Shown here: piece after piece, positions 8,619 to 17,537 of the stretch | Layout: each line of letters opens with the position of its first letter | Position numbering within the stretch: position 1 is the stretch's first letter | Assembly: GCF_013364155.1 (NCBI RefSeq) | Contig: NZ_CP054916.1 | Coordinates: 5,949,001-6,013,000 of the forward strand | Source: Streptomyces sp. NA02950 | GTDB taxonomy: Bacteria > Actinomycetota > Actinomycetes > Streptomycetales > Streptomycetaceae | Direction of reading: 5' to 3' | Length of the DNA stretch: 64,000 nt | Program-made: the position numbers and the translations under genes | Notes under the pieces: generated by a model | What the model was told of the DNA's origin: nothing | What the model saw: only the letters and a program-made list of their open reading frames with translations | Databases searched by the model: none

Positions 8619-9529
8619 TTGCACAGCTCCTCGGCGGTCAGATCGGTCATCTCTTCCTTGGTGAAGCCGAAAGGCCGCACGATCCTCAGCAGCTCGCCGC
8701 TCTTCTTCAACTTGTGCAGCTCTTTGTTGAAGGCGTCGCGCAGCGCGGTCTCCTCCGGTCGGAAGGCGAAGCCGCCCGCCCCGATGTCCGGCTTGCCGTC
8801 CACGTACGCCTGGAACGGCTCGGTCGCCTCCGCCCGACGGCTGTTCCGCTGCTTCACCACGTTGTGGACGGTCACCGTCGTGCCCGCGAAGACATCGGCC
8901 CGGCCCTGCTCCACGGCCAGCAGACCGGCCAGCTGATCGGGAAGGATCAGCATGTCGCTCTGCTTCACTCCGGCGGCCTCCGCGTAGCCGATCTGGGCAT
9001 AAGCGGTGCCCGTGGCCATCTTGGCCTTTGATTTCGCGATGTCGTGGTAATTGTGCAGATTCTTCGGATTCCCCTTGCGCACGATGAACGCGTCACGCAT
9101 GCGGTAGTCGGGGTCGGAGAAGATCACCTGAGCGCAGCGCTCCGAATTGATGTACATCCCCGCCGACACCACGTCGAACTGCTGCGATCGCAGACCCGGG
9201 ATCAATGACCCGAACTCGGTCGGTACCGGCTGGACCCTGTCCACGCCCAGCCGTTTGAAGATGACCTTCGCGATCTCCGGTGCCTCGCCGGTGAAATCGC
9301 CGTTTTTGTCGATATAGCCGAATGGGATCTCCCCCGCGATTCCCAGCCGTACCGTGCCCTGCGACCGCAGCCGCTCCAGCAGATTGCCCCCGTCCTTGGC
9401 ACCAGAGCTGGACACCCGGCTACAGCCGGCCGCGCCCAGCAGACCCAGGGCCGCGCCGCCGGCCAGTAGCGACCGGCGCGCGAGCCCTTTTCCTCTGCTT
9501 TCGATGTCTTTCCCACGTGGTGGAGCCAT
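8615..9529 (-). CDS. ehuB: extracellular solute-binding lipoprotein (EhuB-like)
   Basis: A 304-residue periplasmic-type binding protein tethered to the outer face of the membrane. The N-terminus has a twin-arginine stretch (LARRSLLAGG) and a lipobox LGAAGC giving lipid-modified Cys36, so export may be by Tat. The mature part begins with the amino-acid-binding-family pattern (RLRSQGTVRLGIAGEIPFGY, then GEAPEIAKVIFKRLG). It opens the transporter operon and is divergent from the DUF3830 gene across a gap of about 120 bases. The family resembles the ectoine-binding EhuB group. The ligand is inferred, not shown. Confidence 0.82.
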   Translation of the reverse strand: MAPPRGKDIESRGKGLARRSLLAGGAALGLLGAAGCSRVSSSGAKDGGNLLERLRSQGTVRLGIAGEIPFGYIDKNGDFTGEAPEIAKVIFKRLGVDRVQPVPTEFGSLIPGLRSQQFDVVSAGMYINSERCAQVIFSDPDYRMRDAFIVRKGNPKNLHNYHDIAKSKAKMATGTAYAQIGYAEAAGVKQSDMLILPDQLAGLLAVEQGRADVFAGTTVTVHNVVKQRNSRRAEATEPFQAYVDGKPDIGAGGFAFRPEETALRDAFNKELHKLKKSGELLRIVRPFGFTKEEMTDLTAEELCK

Positions 9530-9648
9530 GGGCGCGCGACTACCCGACTCGGAGAAATGTATGCAGGCTGTTTCCAGCCCTTGATGTAGCTGATGCTGGG
9601 TATGTCCCTACGACAGCATTGACTCCGAACTGACCTGGAGGAATGTCC

Positions 9649-10158
9649 ATGGTTGACCGAGCTGACCGGTTCATCGAGGTCTCGCTCGACAAGCGCGGGG
9701 TGACCTGCACGGCGAAACTCCTTGACGATCGTGCGCCGCTCACCTGTGAGGCGGTCTGGAACGCGCTGCCCCTGGGAGGTGATGTGTACCACGCCAAGTA
9801 CGCGCGGAACGAGATCTACACGTTGCTGCCGCCGTTCGCGCCGGAAGAGCCCCCGCTCGAGAATCCGACGATCACCCCGATCCCGGGCGATCTGTGCTAC
9901 TTCACCTTCACGGACACCCAGCTCGGAACCAAGTCCTACGGTTACGAGACGGACGCCAAGCACCAGGGCCGTAACCAGGTCATCGACCTCGCGCTCTTCT
10001 ACGAGCGGAACAACCTGCTGATCAACGGTGACGCGGGATGGGTGCCCGGCATCGTGTGGGGCACCGTCGTGGACGGCCTGGACCGGATGGCCGACGCCTG
10101 CCAGGACCTGTGGCGGGCCGGGGCGCTGGGGGAGACCCTGAACTTCCGCCGGGCATGA
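9649..10158 (+). CDS. DUF3830 family protein
   Basis: A 169-residue soluble protein of the DUF3830 family, whose biochemical role is not established. It has no signal peptide or membrane segment. The segment GDLCYFTFTDTQLGTKSYGYET and an acidic C-terminal helix are the most distinctive parts. Two ATG codons are possible; the one at 9649 is six bases after a strong GGAGGA site, whereas 9643 abuts it. Its position between an importer and a set of amide/acid-metabolising enzymes suggests it handles the imported compound or a derivative. Confidence 0.8.
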   Translation: MVDRADRFIEVSLDKRGVTCTAKLLDDRAPLTCEAVWNALPLGGDVYHAKYARNEIYTLLPPFAPEEPPLENPTITPIPGDLCYFTFTDTQLGTKSYGYETDAKHQGRNQVIDLALFYERNNLLINGDAGWVPGIVWGTVVDGLDRMADACQDLWRAGALGETLNFRRA

Positions 10159-10164
10159 CGTACC

Positions 10165-10193
10165 GCCGGACGGACCCGGTCGGTCCGTCCGGC
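10165..10193. terminator. bidirectional terminator between DUF3830 gene and amidase
   Basis: Perfect 12-bp stem GCCGGACGGACC (10165-10176) and GGTCCGTCCGGC (10182-10193) with a 5-base loop, located between two convergent genes. Confidence 0.7.
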
Positions 10194-10258
10194 GCACCAA
10201 GACGCCCCGGCGAGTTCGTACCGGGGCGCCGCCCCGGCGGTTCCGTGACCGGCGGGGC

Positions 10259-11683
10259 TCAGGCGGCGGGCGGCCGTACGCCGTCCGCCAGGCCCGCCTC
10301 GTACAGCGCGTGCGCGGCGCGCAGCACCAGCGCGTCCGCATGGCGCGCGCCCACCAGCTGCACCCCGATCGGCAGCCCCTCCGAGGACAGTCCGCACGGC
10401 ATCGACGCCGCGGGCTGCTGAGTGAGGTTGAACGGGTACGTGAACGGGGTCCAGCCGGTCCACCGGGTGTGCTCCGAACCCGGCGGCACCTCGACCCCCG
10501 CCTCGAAGGCGGTGATCGGCATGGTCGGGGTGACCAGCAGGTCGTACGCGGAGTGGAAGCGGCCCATGGCGTGCCCGAGGGCCATCCGCACATCCACCGC
10601 CGCCAGATAGTCCAGCGCGCTGTACGCCGCCCCCTGGGCGCAGACCTCGCGCAGCCCCGGGTCCAGCAGCTCCCACTGCTCCTGCTTCAGCGGCTGCACC
10701 ACCCGGGCCGCACCGCTGAACCACAGCGTGTGGAACGCCTCCACCGGATCCTCGAACCCCGGGTCGATCTCCTCGACCACCGCGCCCAGCCGCTCCAGCA
10801 GATCCACCGCCCGCCGGACCGCCGTGGCCACCTCCGGGTCCACCGCCGCCGTACCGCCGAGCGCGGGGCTGTAGGCCACTCGCAGCCCGTCCACCCCGCC
10901 GCCGCCCGCCGTGAGCGCGTCACGGAAGCCCGCACCGCCCTCCGGCGGAGGCGCCAGCTGGGACCAGTCACGCCAGTCCGCACCGGAGATGACGTCCATC
11001 AGGAGCGCGGCGTCGGCCGCGTCCCGGGTCATCGGCCCGACATGGGCCAGGGTTCCGAAGGCGCTCGCCGGATAGAGCGGAACCCTCCCGTAGGTGGGTT
11101 TCAACGCGAAAATGCCGCAGAAGGACGCCGGGATACGGACCGAGCCGCCGCCGTCCGTCCCCAGGCTCAGCGGACCCGCGCCCAGCGCCACCGCCGCCGC
11201 GCTGCCGCCGCTGGAGCCGCCCGCGGTCCGCCCCGGGTCGTACGGATTGCCGGTCACCCCGTGGACCGGGCTGTCCGTGACACCCTTCCAGCCGAACTCC
11301 GGGGTGGTCGTCTTGCCCACGAACACCGCGCCGTGCTCCCGCAGCCGGGCCACCGAGGGCGCGTCCTCGTCCCACGTCCGGCCCTCCGGGCGCACGGTCC
11401 GCGAACCGCGCAGCGTGGGCGCGCCACGCTGCAACAGGATGTCCTTCACCGACACCGGCACCCCGTCCAGCAGTCCCACGGGGACACCGCGCCGCCACCG
11501 CTCGGCGGAGTCCTCCGCCTGCCGGAGCGCCTCCTCGGCGTTCAGCCGGCAGAACGCGTTGACCTCGGGCTGGATCTGCTCGATCCGCTGGAGGGCGGCC
11601 CGGGTGGCCTCGACGGGGGACAGCTCACCGGAGGCGTACCGTTCCAGGAGTTGAACCGCTGTCAGGGCGTGGATATCGGTCAT
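10259..11683 (-). CDS. amidase (amidase-signature family)
   Basis: A 474-residue cytoplasmic hydrolase that cleaves amide bonds with a Ser-cisSer-Lys triad. The residues are visible: Lys80 in VSVKD, cis-Ser157 in GGSSGGS and nucleophile Ser181 in TDGGGSVR. The 24-residue spacing between the two serines matches known family members. It lies 26 bases downstream of the hydroxyacid dehydrogenase gene on the same strand, so they form an operon. Next to an importer and two maleate-isomerase-like enzymes, it probably releases ammonia or an amine from an imported amide. It lacks the partner subunits of the GatCAB transamidase, so a tRNA role is unlikely. Confidence 0.88.
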   Translation of the reverse strand: MTDIHALTAVQLLERYASGELSPVEATRAALQRIEQIQPEVNAFCRLNAEEALRQAEDSAERWRRGVPVGLLDGVPVSVKDILLQRGAPTLRGSRTVRPEGRTWDEDAPSVARLREHGAVFVGKTTTPEFGWKGVTDSPVHGVTGNPYDPGRTAGGSSGGSAAAVALGAGPLSLGTDGGGSVRIPASFCGIFALKPTYGRVPLYPASAFGTLAHVGPMTRDAADAALLMDVISGADWRDWSQLAPPPEGGAGFRDALTAGGGGVDGLRVAYSPALGGTAAVDPEVATAVRRAVDLLERLGAVVEEIDPGFEDPVEAFHTLWFSGAARVVQPLKQEQWELLDPGLREVCAQGAAYSALDYLAAVDVRMALGHAMGRFHSAYDLLVTPTMPITAFEAGVEVPPGSEHTRWTGWTPFTYPFNLTQQPAASMPCGLSSEGLPIGVQLVGARHADALVLRAAHALYEAGLADGVRPPAA

Positions 11684-11709
11684 CCAACTCTCCGTTCGGG
11701 GTCGTGCGT

Positions 11710-12657
11710 TCAGTCCACCGGTACGTATCCGAGTCGCTTGTCGACGACGTTGAGCAGCGGCTCGCCCGCGGCCCAGCGGTCGTAGTTGTCCTGGAACTGC
11801 TCGGCCAGGTGATCACGCCAGCCGACCGTGTCACCACTCATATGGGGCGAGACGAACAGCCCCGGCACATCCCACAGCGGGTCGTCGGCGGCCAGCGGCT
11901 CGTGCTCGAAGACATCCAGCGCCGCGGCGGCGATCTGCCGGGCGACCAGGGCGTCCGTGAGGTCCTTCTCGATCACCAGGGGGCCGCGGCCGACGTTGAT
12001 GAACCGGGCGGTGGACTTCATCCGGGTGAACGCGGTCCGGTCGAACATTCCCTGGGTGGACTCGGTGAGCGGTGCCGCGCACACCACCCAGTCGGCCCGG
12101 GAGAGCAGCTCGGGCAGCTCGTCGCCGCCGCGCACCCCCTCCCGCGCGGTACGCCCGACCAGGTCGACAACCACGCCGAGCGCGGCCAGGGTGGAGCCGA
12201 TGGCCCGGCCGATGGGGCCCGCGCCGACCACGACCGCACGGCTCCCGGCCAGCCGCATGGTCTCGCGGTGCTGCCAGCGGCGCTGCCGCTGCAGCTCCCA
12301 ACTCCCGTAGAAATCCTTGGCCATGGCGATCACCAGGCCCGCGACGTACTCGGCGATCGGCTGCTCGAAGACACCGCGGGCGTTGGTGAGCACGGTGTCG
12401 GAGGCGGTCAGTTCGGGGGACAGCAGGCGGTCGACGCCCGCACTCGCGGTGTGCACCCAGCGCGGCCGGGGCCCCTCGCCGGGCCAGGCGTCGCGGACCG
12501 CGTCGGAGGTGAAGTCCCACACCAGGAGCACATCCGCGGTGGGAAGTGCTCCGGGCAGGGAGTCCTCGTCGCAGACCACGACCCGGGCCCGGCCGGCCAG
12601 CCGGTCCAGCCGGACCGGAGGCTGGTCGCCGAAGACGACCACAGTGCTTTCGGACAT
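11710..12657 (-). CDS. D-2-hydroxyacid dehydrogenase
   Basis: A 315-residue NAD(P)-dependent enzyme that interconverts 2-oxo acids and D-2-hydroxy acids. The nucleotide-binding loop is VVVGAGPIGRAIG. The catalytic set is the Arg in INVGRGP, the Glu in DVFEHEP and the His in SPHMSGD. The start ATG at 12657 begins MSESTVVVFGD. An in-frame ATG at 12702 would add 15 residues, but this would run into the promoter region. It is first in the operon with the amidase and faces away from the maleate-isomerase-like gene across a shared regulatory region. Confidence 0.87.
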   Translation of the reverse strand: MSESTVVVFGDQPPVRLDRLAGRARVVVCDEDSLPGALPTADVLLVWDFTSDAVRDAWPGEGPRPRWVHTASAGVDRLLSPELTASDTVLTNARGVFEQPIAEYVAGLVIAMAKDFYGSWELQRQRRWQHRETMRLAGSRAVVVGAGPIGRAIGSTLAALGVVVDLVGRTAREGVRGGDELPELLSRADWVVCAAPLTESTQGMFDRTAFTRMKSTARFINVGRGPLVIEKDLTDALVARQIAAAALDVFEHEPLAADDPLWDVPGLFVSPHMSGDTVGWRDHLAEQFQDNYDRWAAGEPLLNVVDKRLGYVPVD

Positions 12658-12668
12658 AGGCGGGAAAC

Positions 12669-12680
12669 CGTTTCGAAACG
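12669..12680. promoter_or_regulatory. 12-bp palindrome, candidate operator
   Basis: CGTTTCGAAACG is a perfect palindrome 11 bases upstream of the dehydrogenase start and within the divergent regulatory region. Its size fits a dimeric regulator site. Assigning it to the IclR protein is a guess. Confidence 0.4.
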
Positions 12681-12730
12681 TGGATGGGTTTGGCTGAACC
12701 ATGCCTGGGCAGGCGCCTCAATTTGCAGGA

Positions 12731-12766
12731 TTGACCACGCTAGGCAGCGGAAACTACCGTCGTCAA
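12731..12766. promoter_or_regulatory. overlapping divergent promoters
   Basis: On the plus strand TTGACC (12731-12736) and TACCGT (12755-12760) are 18 bases apart. On the minus strand TTGACG (12766-12761) and TAGCGT (12742-12737) are also 18 bases apart. The two promoters are interleaved, so both cannot be occupied at once. They would drive the maleate-isomerase-like gene and the dehydrogenase-amidase operon respectively. Confidence 0.55.
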
Positions 12767-12859
12767 CAACGGCATCTGTTCCGGCGTCCCGGCCTCAGGC
12801 CGGCTTCTTCTGTATCTCTGGCCAATGGTCCAGCCCTCCGTTCTGATTTGGGGCTCGAT

Positions 12860-13807
12860 ATGGACGTCTCCTTCCTCGGTGGCCCACAGCCGCAGCTCGG
12901 CGTGGGCGTCGTAGCACCGTTCGACTTCGCTCTCGACCGAGAGCTGTGGCGCTGGGTGCCGGACGAGGTCTCCCTGCACCTCACCCGGACTCCTTTCGTG
13001 CCGGTGGAGGTCAGCCTCGACCTGGCACGCCTCGTCAGTGAGCACGAGACCCTGCAGGACGCGGTGCGGGCGCTGAGCGCGGTCGCACCGGAGGTGGCGG
13101 CCTACGCCTGCACCTCCGGCAGCTTCGTCGGCGGTGTGGCCGGCGAGCGCGCGATGTGCGCGGCCATGACCCATGCGGGGGAACTTCCCTCGCTGACCAC
13201 TTCGGGCGCCTTGCTGGAGGCGCTGCACGAGATCGGCGCGCGGCGGATAGCGGTGGTCACGCCGTACACCCGGTCGGTGACCGACTCGCTGGAGGACTAC
13301 CTCGGCGAGGGCGGCATCACCGTCACCGGGCGGGCCTACCTCGGACTGACCCGGCACATCTGGAAGGTGCCCTACCGCGATGTGGTCGACATGGCGCGGG
13401 AGGCGGTGGTCGGAGCCACCGACGCGCTGTTCATCAGCTGCACCAACCTGCCGACGTACGACGTGATTCCGCAGCTCGAGGCGGAGCTGCGGATGCCGGT
13501 CCTGTCCGCCAACCAGGTGACGATGTGGGCGGCGCTGCGGAGGATCGGCGCCCAGGCCGTCGGGCCGTACCAGGCCCTGCTCGACCCGGCCGCCCGGTCC
13601 GGTCCGGCGGGGATGTCCGCGTCGTCGCTGGCCGCTCCGGTCGCGGAGCAGGTGGCCGACGCCGAGCCGGAGCCGGAGGCGGCGCTGGCCGGTGCGGCCT
13701 CACCGGGGCCGGACCTGGACCCCGGGGACGGGCTGGATCCCGGGTTCGGCTCCGGGATCGGGGAGGGCCCGTACCTCGACGACACCGGCGGCCCGCCGTC
13801 GGTGTGA
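12860..13807 (+). CDS. maleate cis-trans isomerase / arylmalonate decarboxylase-like protein 1
   Basis: A 315-residue member of the Asp/Glu racemase-like superfamily that includes maleate isomerase, arylmalonate decarboxylase and EutA of ectoine use. Both family cysteines are present, in ACTSGSF and ISCTNLP. The last 50 or so residues, rich in Pro, Asp and Gly, are low-complexity and unlike the family. The start ATG at 12860 has only a weak GGGG upstream, and about 90 bases of leader follow the predicted promoter. It is divergent from the dehydrogenase-amidase operon and probably belongs to the same pathway. Confidence 0.82.
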   Translation: MDVSFLGGPQPQLGVGVVAPFDFALDRELWRWVPDEVSLHLTRTPFVPVEVSLDLARLVSEHETLQDAVRALSAVAPEVAAYACTSGSFVGGVAGERAMCAAMTHAGELPSLTTSGALLEALHEIGARRIAVVTPYTRSVTDSLEDYLGEGGITVTGRAYLGLTRHIWKVPYRDVVDMAREAVVGATDALFISCTNLPTYDVIPQLEAELRMPVLSANQVTMWAALRRIGAQAVGPYQALLDPAARSGPAGMSASSLAAPVAEQVADAEPEPEAALAGAASPGPDLDPGDGLDPGFGSGIGEGPYLDDTGGPPSV

Positions 13808-13878
13808 GGTGCCTCGGTGTGAGGTGCCTCGGTGTGAGGTGCCGGGAGAACGGGTGAACCGGGTGAACCGGGTGAACC
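13801..13878. repeat. two short tandem repeats after the isomerase gene
   Basis: GGTGTGAGGTGCCTC occurs twice plus a partial third copy (13801-13843), the first copy spanning the stop codon. GGGTGAACC follows three times (13852-13878). They are probably slippage products in a non-coding gap. Confidence 0.8.
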
Positions 13879-14053
13879 GGTGGTGAGGGGCCGGGCGGTC
13901 ACTCGTATGGCCCCTCGGTCGGTGCCCGGACCGTTCCGAGGGTGCGGGACGGGTCCGCCGGGTGAGAGGGAACCCGGCGGGTGTCCGCGGTGTACAAGAA
14001 GTGTCAGAGCAGGGGGCGGCGCTCACGGCGCCGCCGGTTAGGAGGCAGTGCTA

Positions 14054-14803
14054 GTGGTAGCGGACACGACGCGCCCGGTCCTGGACACGGTGGGCTTTCT
14101 CTACCCGGGCTATTCCGCCGAGGACGACTATCCGCGCCTGGAGGGCATCCTGGGCGACGACGTCCGGCTCCCTCTGGTCCATACCGATATCGGTGAGGAC
14201 GCCCACCGGGTGGACGCGCTGCTGGAGATGGGGTCGGCGCGGCGGCTCGCGGCCGGGGTCAGCGAGCTGAAGGAGCGCGGCGCCCAGGCCGTGGTCTGGG
14301 CCTGCACCAGCGCCAGCTTCGTCTTCGGCTGGGAGGGTGCGCATGAGCAGGTGCGCGAGCTGGGGGAGACGGCCGGGCTGCCCGCCTCCAGCACCTCCTT
14401 CGCCTTCGCCCATGCGGTGCAGGCGCTCGGCGCCGAGCGGGTCGCCATCGCCGCCACCTATCCGGAGGACGTCGCCGAGCACTTCCGGGCCTTCCTCAAG
14501 GCGGCGGGCGCGGAAGTGGTCTCCACCCGGGGCAGCGGCATCATCACGGCCGCGGAGGTCGGCACCTGGGGCCGTGACGAGGTGCTGCATCTGGCGCGCG
14601 CCGGAGACCACCCCGAGGCGCAGGCGGTGCTGCTGCCGGACACCGCTCTGCACACCGCCGCCTGGCTGCCCGATCTGGAGGAGGAGTTGGGCAAGCCGGT
14701 GCTCACGGCGAACCAGGTCACGGTCTGGGAGGGGCTGCGGCTGCTGGACCGTGAGCCGGTCCATGACCGGCTGGGCACCCTGTTCGCCAAAGCCGGGCGC
14801 TGA
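14054..14803 (+). CDS. maleate isomerase / arylmalonate decarboxylase-like protein 2
   Basis: A 249-residue protein of the same superfamily as its upstream neighbour but only distantly similar to it. It keeps the first catalytic cysteine (WACTSASF). Where the second would lie, the sequence reads LLPDTALHT, so the two-cysteine isomerase or racemase mechanism is unlikely. A one-base decarboxylase-type mechanism, as in arylmalonate decarboxylase, remains possible. The GTG at 14054 is eight bases after GGAGG; the GTG at 14048 is too close to that site. It is in the same orientation as the first copy, about 250 bases downstream. Confidence 0.8.
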   Translation: MVADTTRPVLDTVGFLYPGYSAEDDYPRLEGILGDDVRLPLVHTDIGEDAHRVDALLEMGSARRLAAGVSELKERGAQAVVWACTSASFVFGWEGAHEQVRELGETAGLPASSTSFAFAHAVQALGAERVAIAATYPEDVAEHFRAFLKAAGAEVVSTRGSGIITAAEVGTWGRDEVLHLARAGDHPEAQAVLLPDTALHTAAWLPDLEEELGKPVLTANQVTVWEGLRLLDREPVHDRLGTLFAKAGR

Positions 14804-14900
14804 CGGGGCCGGAGGAAACGGGGAACGGGCATGGGTGTCCGCGGAGTTCGGGTTCCCGATTTTCCCTGCTGATGGTGGCTTCCGCCGCGTTGGGTGTGTC

Positions 14901-14906
14901 TAGCAT
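14901..14906 (+). promoter_or_regulatory. -10 element of leaderless efeO transcript
   Basis: TAGCAT lies six bases before the GTG at 14913, with no ribosome site in between. The spacing fits a leaderless mRNA. Confidence 0.45.
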
Positions 14907-14912
14907 GCAGCC

Positions 14913-16135
14913 GTGCGTCCTCCTGCTCTCCGTTCCTCACCCCGCCGCCTTTGGCTGATTGCCGGTGCGGTGGCGGCCGCCGCGGCGGTGGCGGCCGGAT
15001 CGCTCGCTCTCGGCGGGGGTGACCCGGACGGCCACCGGGCCACGTCCGCCATCGGATCCGACGGTCTGCGGCACACCTCCGTGGAGGTGTCCGAAGGCCG
15101 CTGCGGCCGGGGGTGGAGCCATCCGCACCGGGGCAAGCAGGTCTTCGATCTGCGGAACACCTCCAGCAGGGCGACCGAGGTCCATCTCACCGACGCGGCC
15201 GACGGCGCGGTGTACGGAGAGGTGGAGGGACTGGGCCCCGGCACCAGCCGTCCGCTGCGGGTCACCCTCGGCGGCGGGTCGTACGCCTTCCGCTGTCTGC
15301 CGGAGGACGCGGGCGGGGTGACCGGGCCCACCGTCACCGTGGCCGGACCGGCGAGCGGCGGCGGCCCGGCCGCCCTTCCGGTCACCCAGCAGGATCTGAT
15401 CCCCCCGGCCATCGGCTACCAGAAGTGGATCCAGCACCGGATGGACGATCTGGTGCGGCGTACGGACGCGCTGCGCTCGGCCGTCCGCGGCGAGGATCTG
15501 GCCGCCGCCCGCGCGGCCTGGCTGCCCGCCCACCTGGTGTACGAGCGGATGGGCGCCGCCTACGGCACCTTCGGCGAGGCCGACGGCGCCATCAACGGCA
15601 CCACCGCCGGGCTGCCCCGAGGGCGGCGCGACCCGGACTTCACCGGCTTCCACCGGATCGAGTACGGCCTGTGGCACGGCGAGTCCGCGGGTGCGCTGCG
15701 CCGCTACGCGGACCGGCTGGACCGGGATGTCCGCGCCCTGCGCAAGGAGTGGCCCGATCAGCGGATGGACCCGGCCGACCTGGGGCTGCGGGCACACGAA
15801 ATCATGGAGAACACCGTGGAGTTCGAGCTGACCGGACGCACCGACTACGGCAGCGGCAGCAACCTGCCACCGCCCGCGCCAACCTCGACGGCACCCGGGC
15901 CGTGCTGCGCCATCTGCGCCCGGTGCTGAAGCCCCGTGACCCCGGGCTGCCCGAGCTGGACACCTGGCTGGACCGCACCGGGCACACCCTGGACGCCGCT
16001 CACCACGGGGACGGCTGGACCCCGGTGGACGAGCTGAGCCGCGCCCGGCGGCAGAAGCTCAACGCGGACACCGGCGCACTGGTGGAACGGCTGGCCGAGG
16101 TGGCGGCCCTGATGGATCCGCGGAGGAACCGGTGA
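14913..16135 (+). pseudogene. efeO: EfeO-type cupredoxin/M75 iron-uptake protein, frameshifted
   Basis: An exported component of Efe-type ferrous iron uptake: an N-terminal membrane segment (residues about 13-34), a cupredoxin-like domain, then an M75/imelysin domain with the HxxE-type motif in FHRIEYG. The frame is intact to SGSNL near 15866 and then becomes PPPAPTSTAPG before stopping at 15929. One frame over, ATARANLDGTRAVL continues to the stop at 16135, exactly as the family expects. Restoring one G after 15866 repairs the gene. This is either a real one-base deletion or a sequencing error. Start GTG 14913 appears leaderless. The downstream efeB start overlaps its stop. Confidence 0.82.
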
Positions 16136-17352
16136 GCGAGGTGGTGCGGCGCGGATTCCTGCGGGGCGCGGCGGCGGGCACGGTCGGCGCGGTCGCGGGT
16201 TCGGCGGCGGTCCCGGCCGCCGCGAAACCGGGCGCGCGCGAGGACACCCCGGCCCGTGTCCCCTTCCACGGGGCGCATCAGGCGGGGATCCTCACCCCGC
16301 CCCAGCGGGCCACCGCGGTCATCTCCTTCGACGCCACCGCCGAGGACCGGGCGGAGCTGACCGACCTCTTCCGCACCCTCACCGACCGCTGCCGTTTTCT
16401 CACCACCGGCGGCACCCCGGACCCGGTCGGCATCACCGCGCCGCCGGCCGACTCCGGCACCCTGGGCCCCCAGGTGGGCGCGGACCGGCTGACCACCACG
16501 GTCGGTGTGGGCGCCTCGCTCTTCGACGGGCGCTACGGACTGGAGGGCCACAGGCCCCGGCGGCTGCGCACCATGCCCACCTTCCCCGACGACGACCTCG
16601 ACCCCGGCTGGTGCCACGGCGATCTGAGCCTCCAGTTGTGCGCCGACAGCCAGGACACCGTGCTGCACGCGCTGCGGGACATCGCCCGGCACACCAGGGG
16701 CGCCCTCCAGGTGCGCTGGCGGATGGACGGCTTCGTCAGCCCGCCGCGCCCGTCCGGCACCCCGCGCAACCACATGGGGTTCAAGGACGGCACCGCCAAC
16801 CCCGACCCCGGGGACGCCCGGTCGATGGACCGTCTGGTGTGGACCGGCGCCCGCACCGGGGAGCCGGGCTGGACGGTGGGCGGCAGCTACCAGGTCATCC
16901 GGCTGATCCGGATGCTGGTGGAGTTCTGGGACCGGGTCTCGCTCCCCGAGCAGGAGCGGATGTTCGGCCGCAGCCGGGACTCCGGCGCCCCGCTGGACGG
17001 ACAGCACGAGTCCGACGTCCCGCGGTACGCCCAGGACCCCAAGGGCGATGTCATCCCGCTGGACAGCCATATCCGGCTCGCCAATCCGCGTACCGCGGCC
17101 ACCGAGGACCAGCGCGTCCTGCGCCGCGCCTACAACTACGACCGGGGCATGGACAGCAACGGCAATCTCGACATGGGGCTGTTGTTCTGCTGCTACCAGC
17201 AGGATCCGGTCCGTCAGTTCGAGGCGGTGCAGCGGCGGTTGGCGGGGGAGCCGCTGGTGGACTACATCACCCCGTTCGGCGGCGGCTACTTCTTCGTGCT
17301 GCCCGGAGTCAGGGACCGGGCCGACTGGTGGGGACGCACCCTTCTGTCCTGA
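16132..17352 (+). CDS. efeB: EfeB, Tat-exported dye-decolourising peroxidase
   Basis: A 406-residue haem peroxidase of the DyP family, exported folded by Tat (RRGFLRG, then an Ala-rich hydrophobic stretch). It is proposed to act with EfeO in iron acquisition from haem or by oxidation of ferrous iron. The family GxxDG motif is GFKDG, and the distal arginine is in [10 protein letters not shown]. The GTG start at 16132 overlaps the efeO TGA by four bases, with GGAGG five bases upstream. No efeU permease gene accompanies the pair. Confidence 0.9.
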   Translation: MSEVVRRGFLRGAAAGTVGAVAGSAAVPAAAKPGAREDTPARVPFHGAHQAGILTPPQRATAVISFDATAEDRAELTDLFRTLTDRCRFLTTGGTPDPVGITAPPADSGTLGPQVGADRLTTTVGVGASLFDGRYGLEGHRPRRLRTMPTFPDDDLDPGWCHGDLSLQLCADSQDTVLHALRDIARHTRGALQVRWRMDGFVSPPRPSGTPRNHMGFKDGTANPDPGDARSMDRLVWTGARTGEPGWTVGGSYQVIRLIRMLVEFWDRVSLPEQERMFGRSRDSGAPLDGQHESDVPRYAQDPKGDVIPLDSHIRLANPRTAATEDQRVLRRAYNYDRGMDSNGNLDMGLLFCCYQQDPVRQFEAVQRRLAGEPLVDYITPFGGGYFFVLPGVRDRADWWGRTLLS

Positions 17353-17387
17353 TCGGCGGCGGAGTGTCGGCTCACCGGCCGGTCAAG

Positions 17388-17414
17388 AACACCTCAAGAT
17401 TCTCTTGTGTTTTT
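17388..17414 (+). terminator. terminator after efeB
   Basis: Stem AACAC plus AAGA paired with TCTT plus GTGTT, with a CTC bulge, followed by TTTT. It lies about 35 bases after the efeB stop. Confidence 0.5.
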
Positions 17415-17537
17415 CCGGCCCCCTTTCATCCGGTGGCCTCCGCGGATTCCATCGGAGGGTTCGCTCGGCGGCCCAGGATCGGCGCGGGCGTTGACATGCG
17501 TGACATGCGAACGGTGTGGACGGTGTGGAGGGATGGC

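Noticed and set aside
9530..9648. Promoter between the ehuB and DUF3830 genes (TTGATG at 9581 and TATGTC at 9601)
   Set aside because: The spacer is only 14 bases, too short for a standard promoter, and no better pair is visible.
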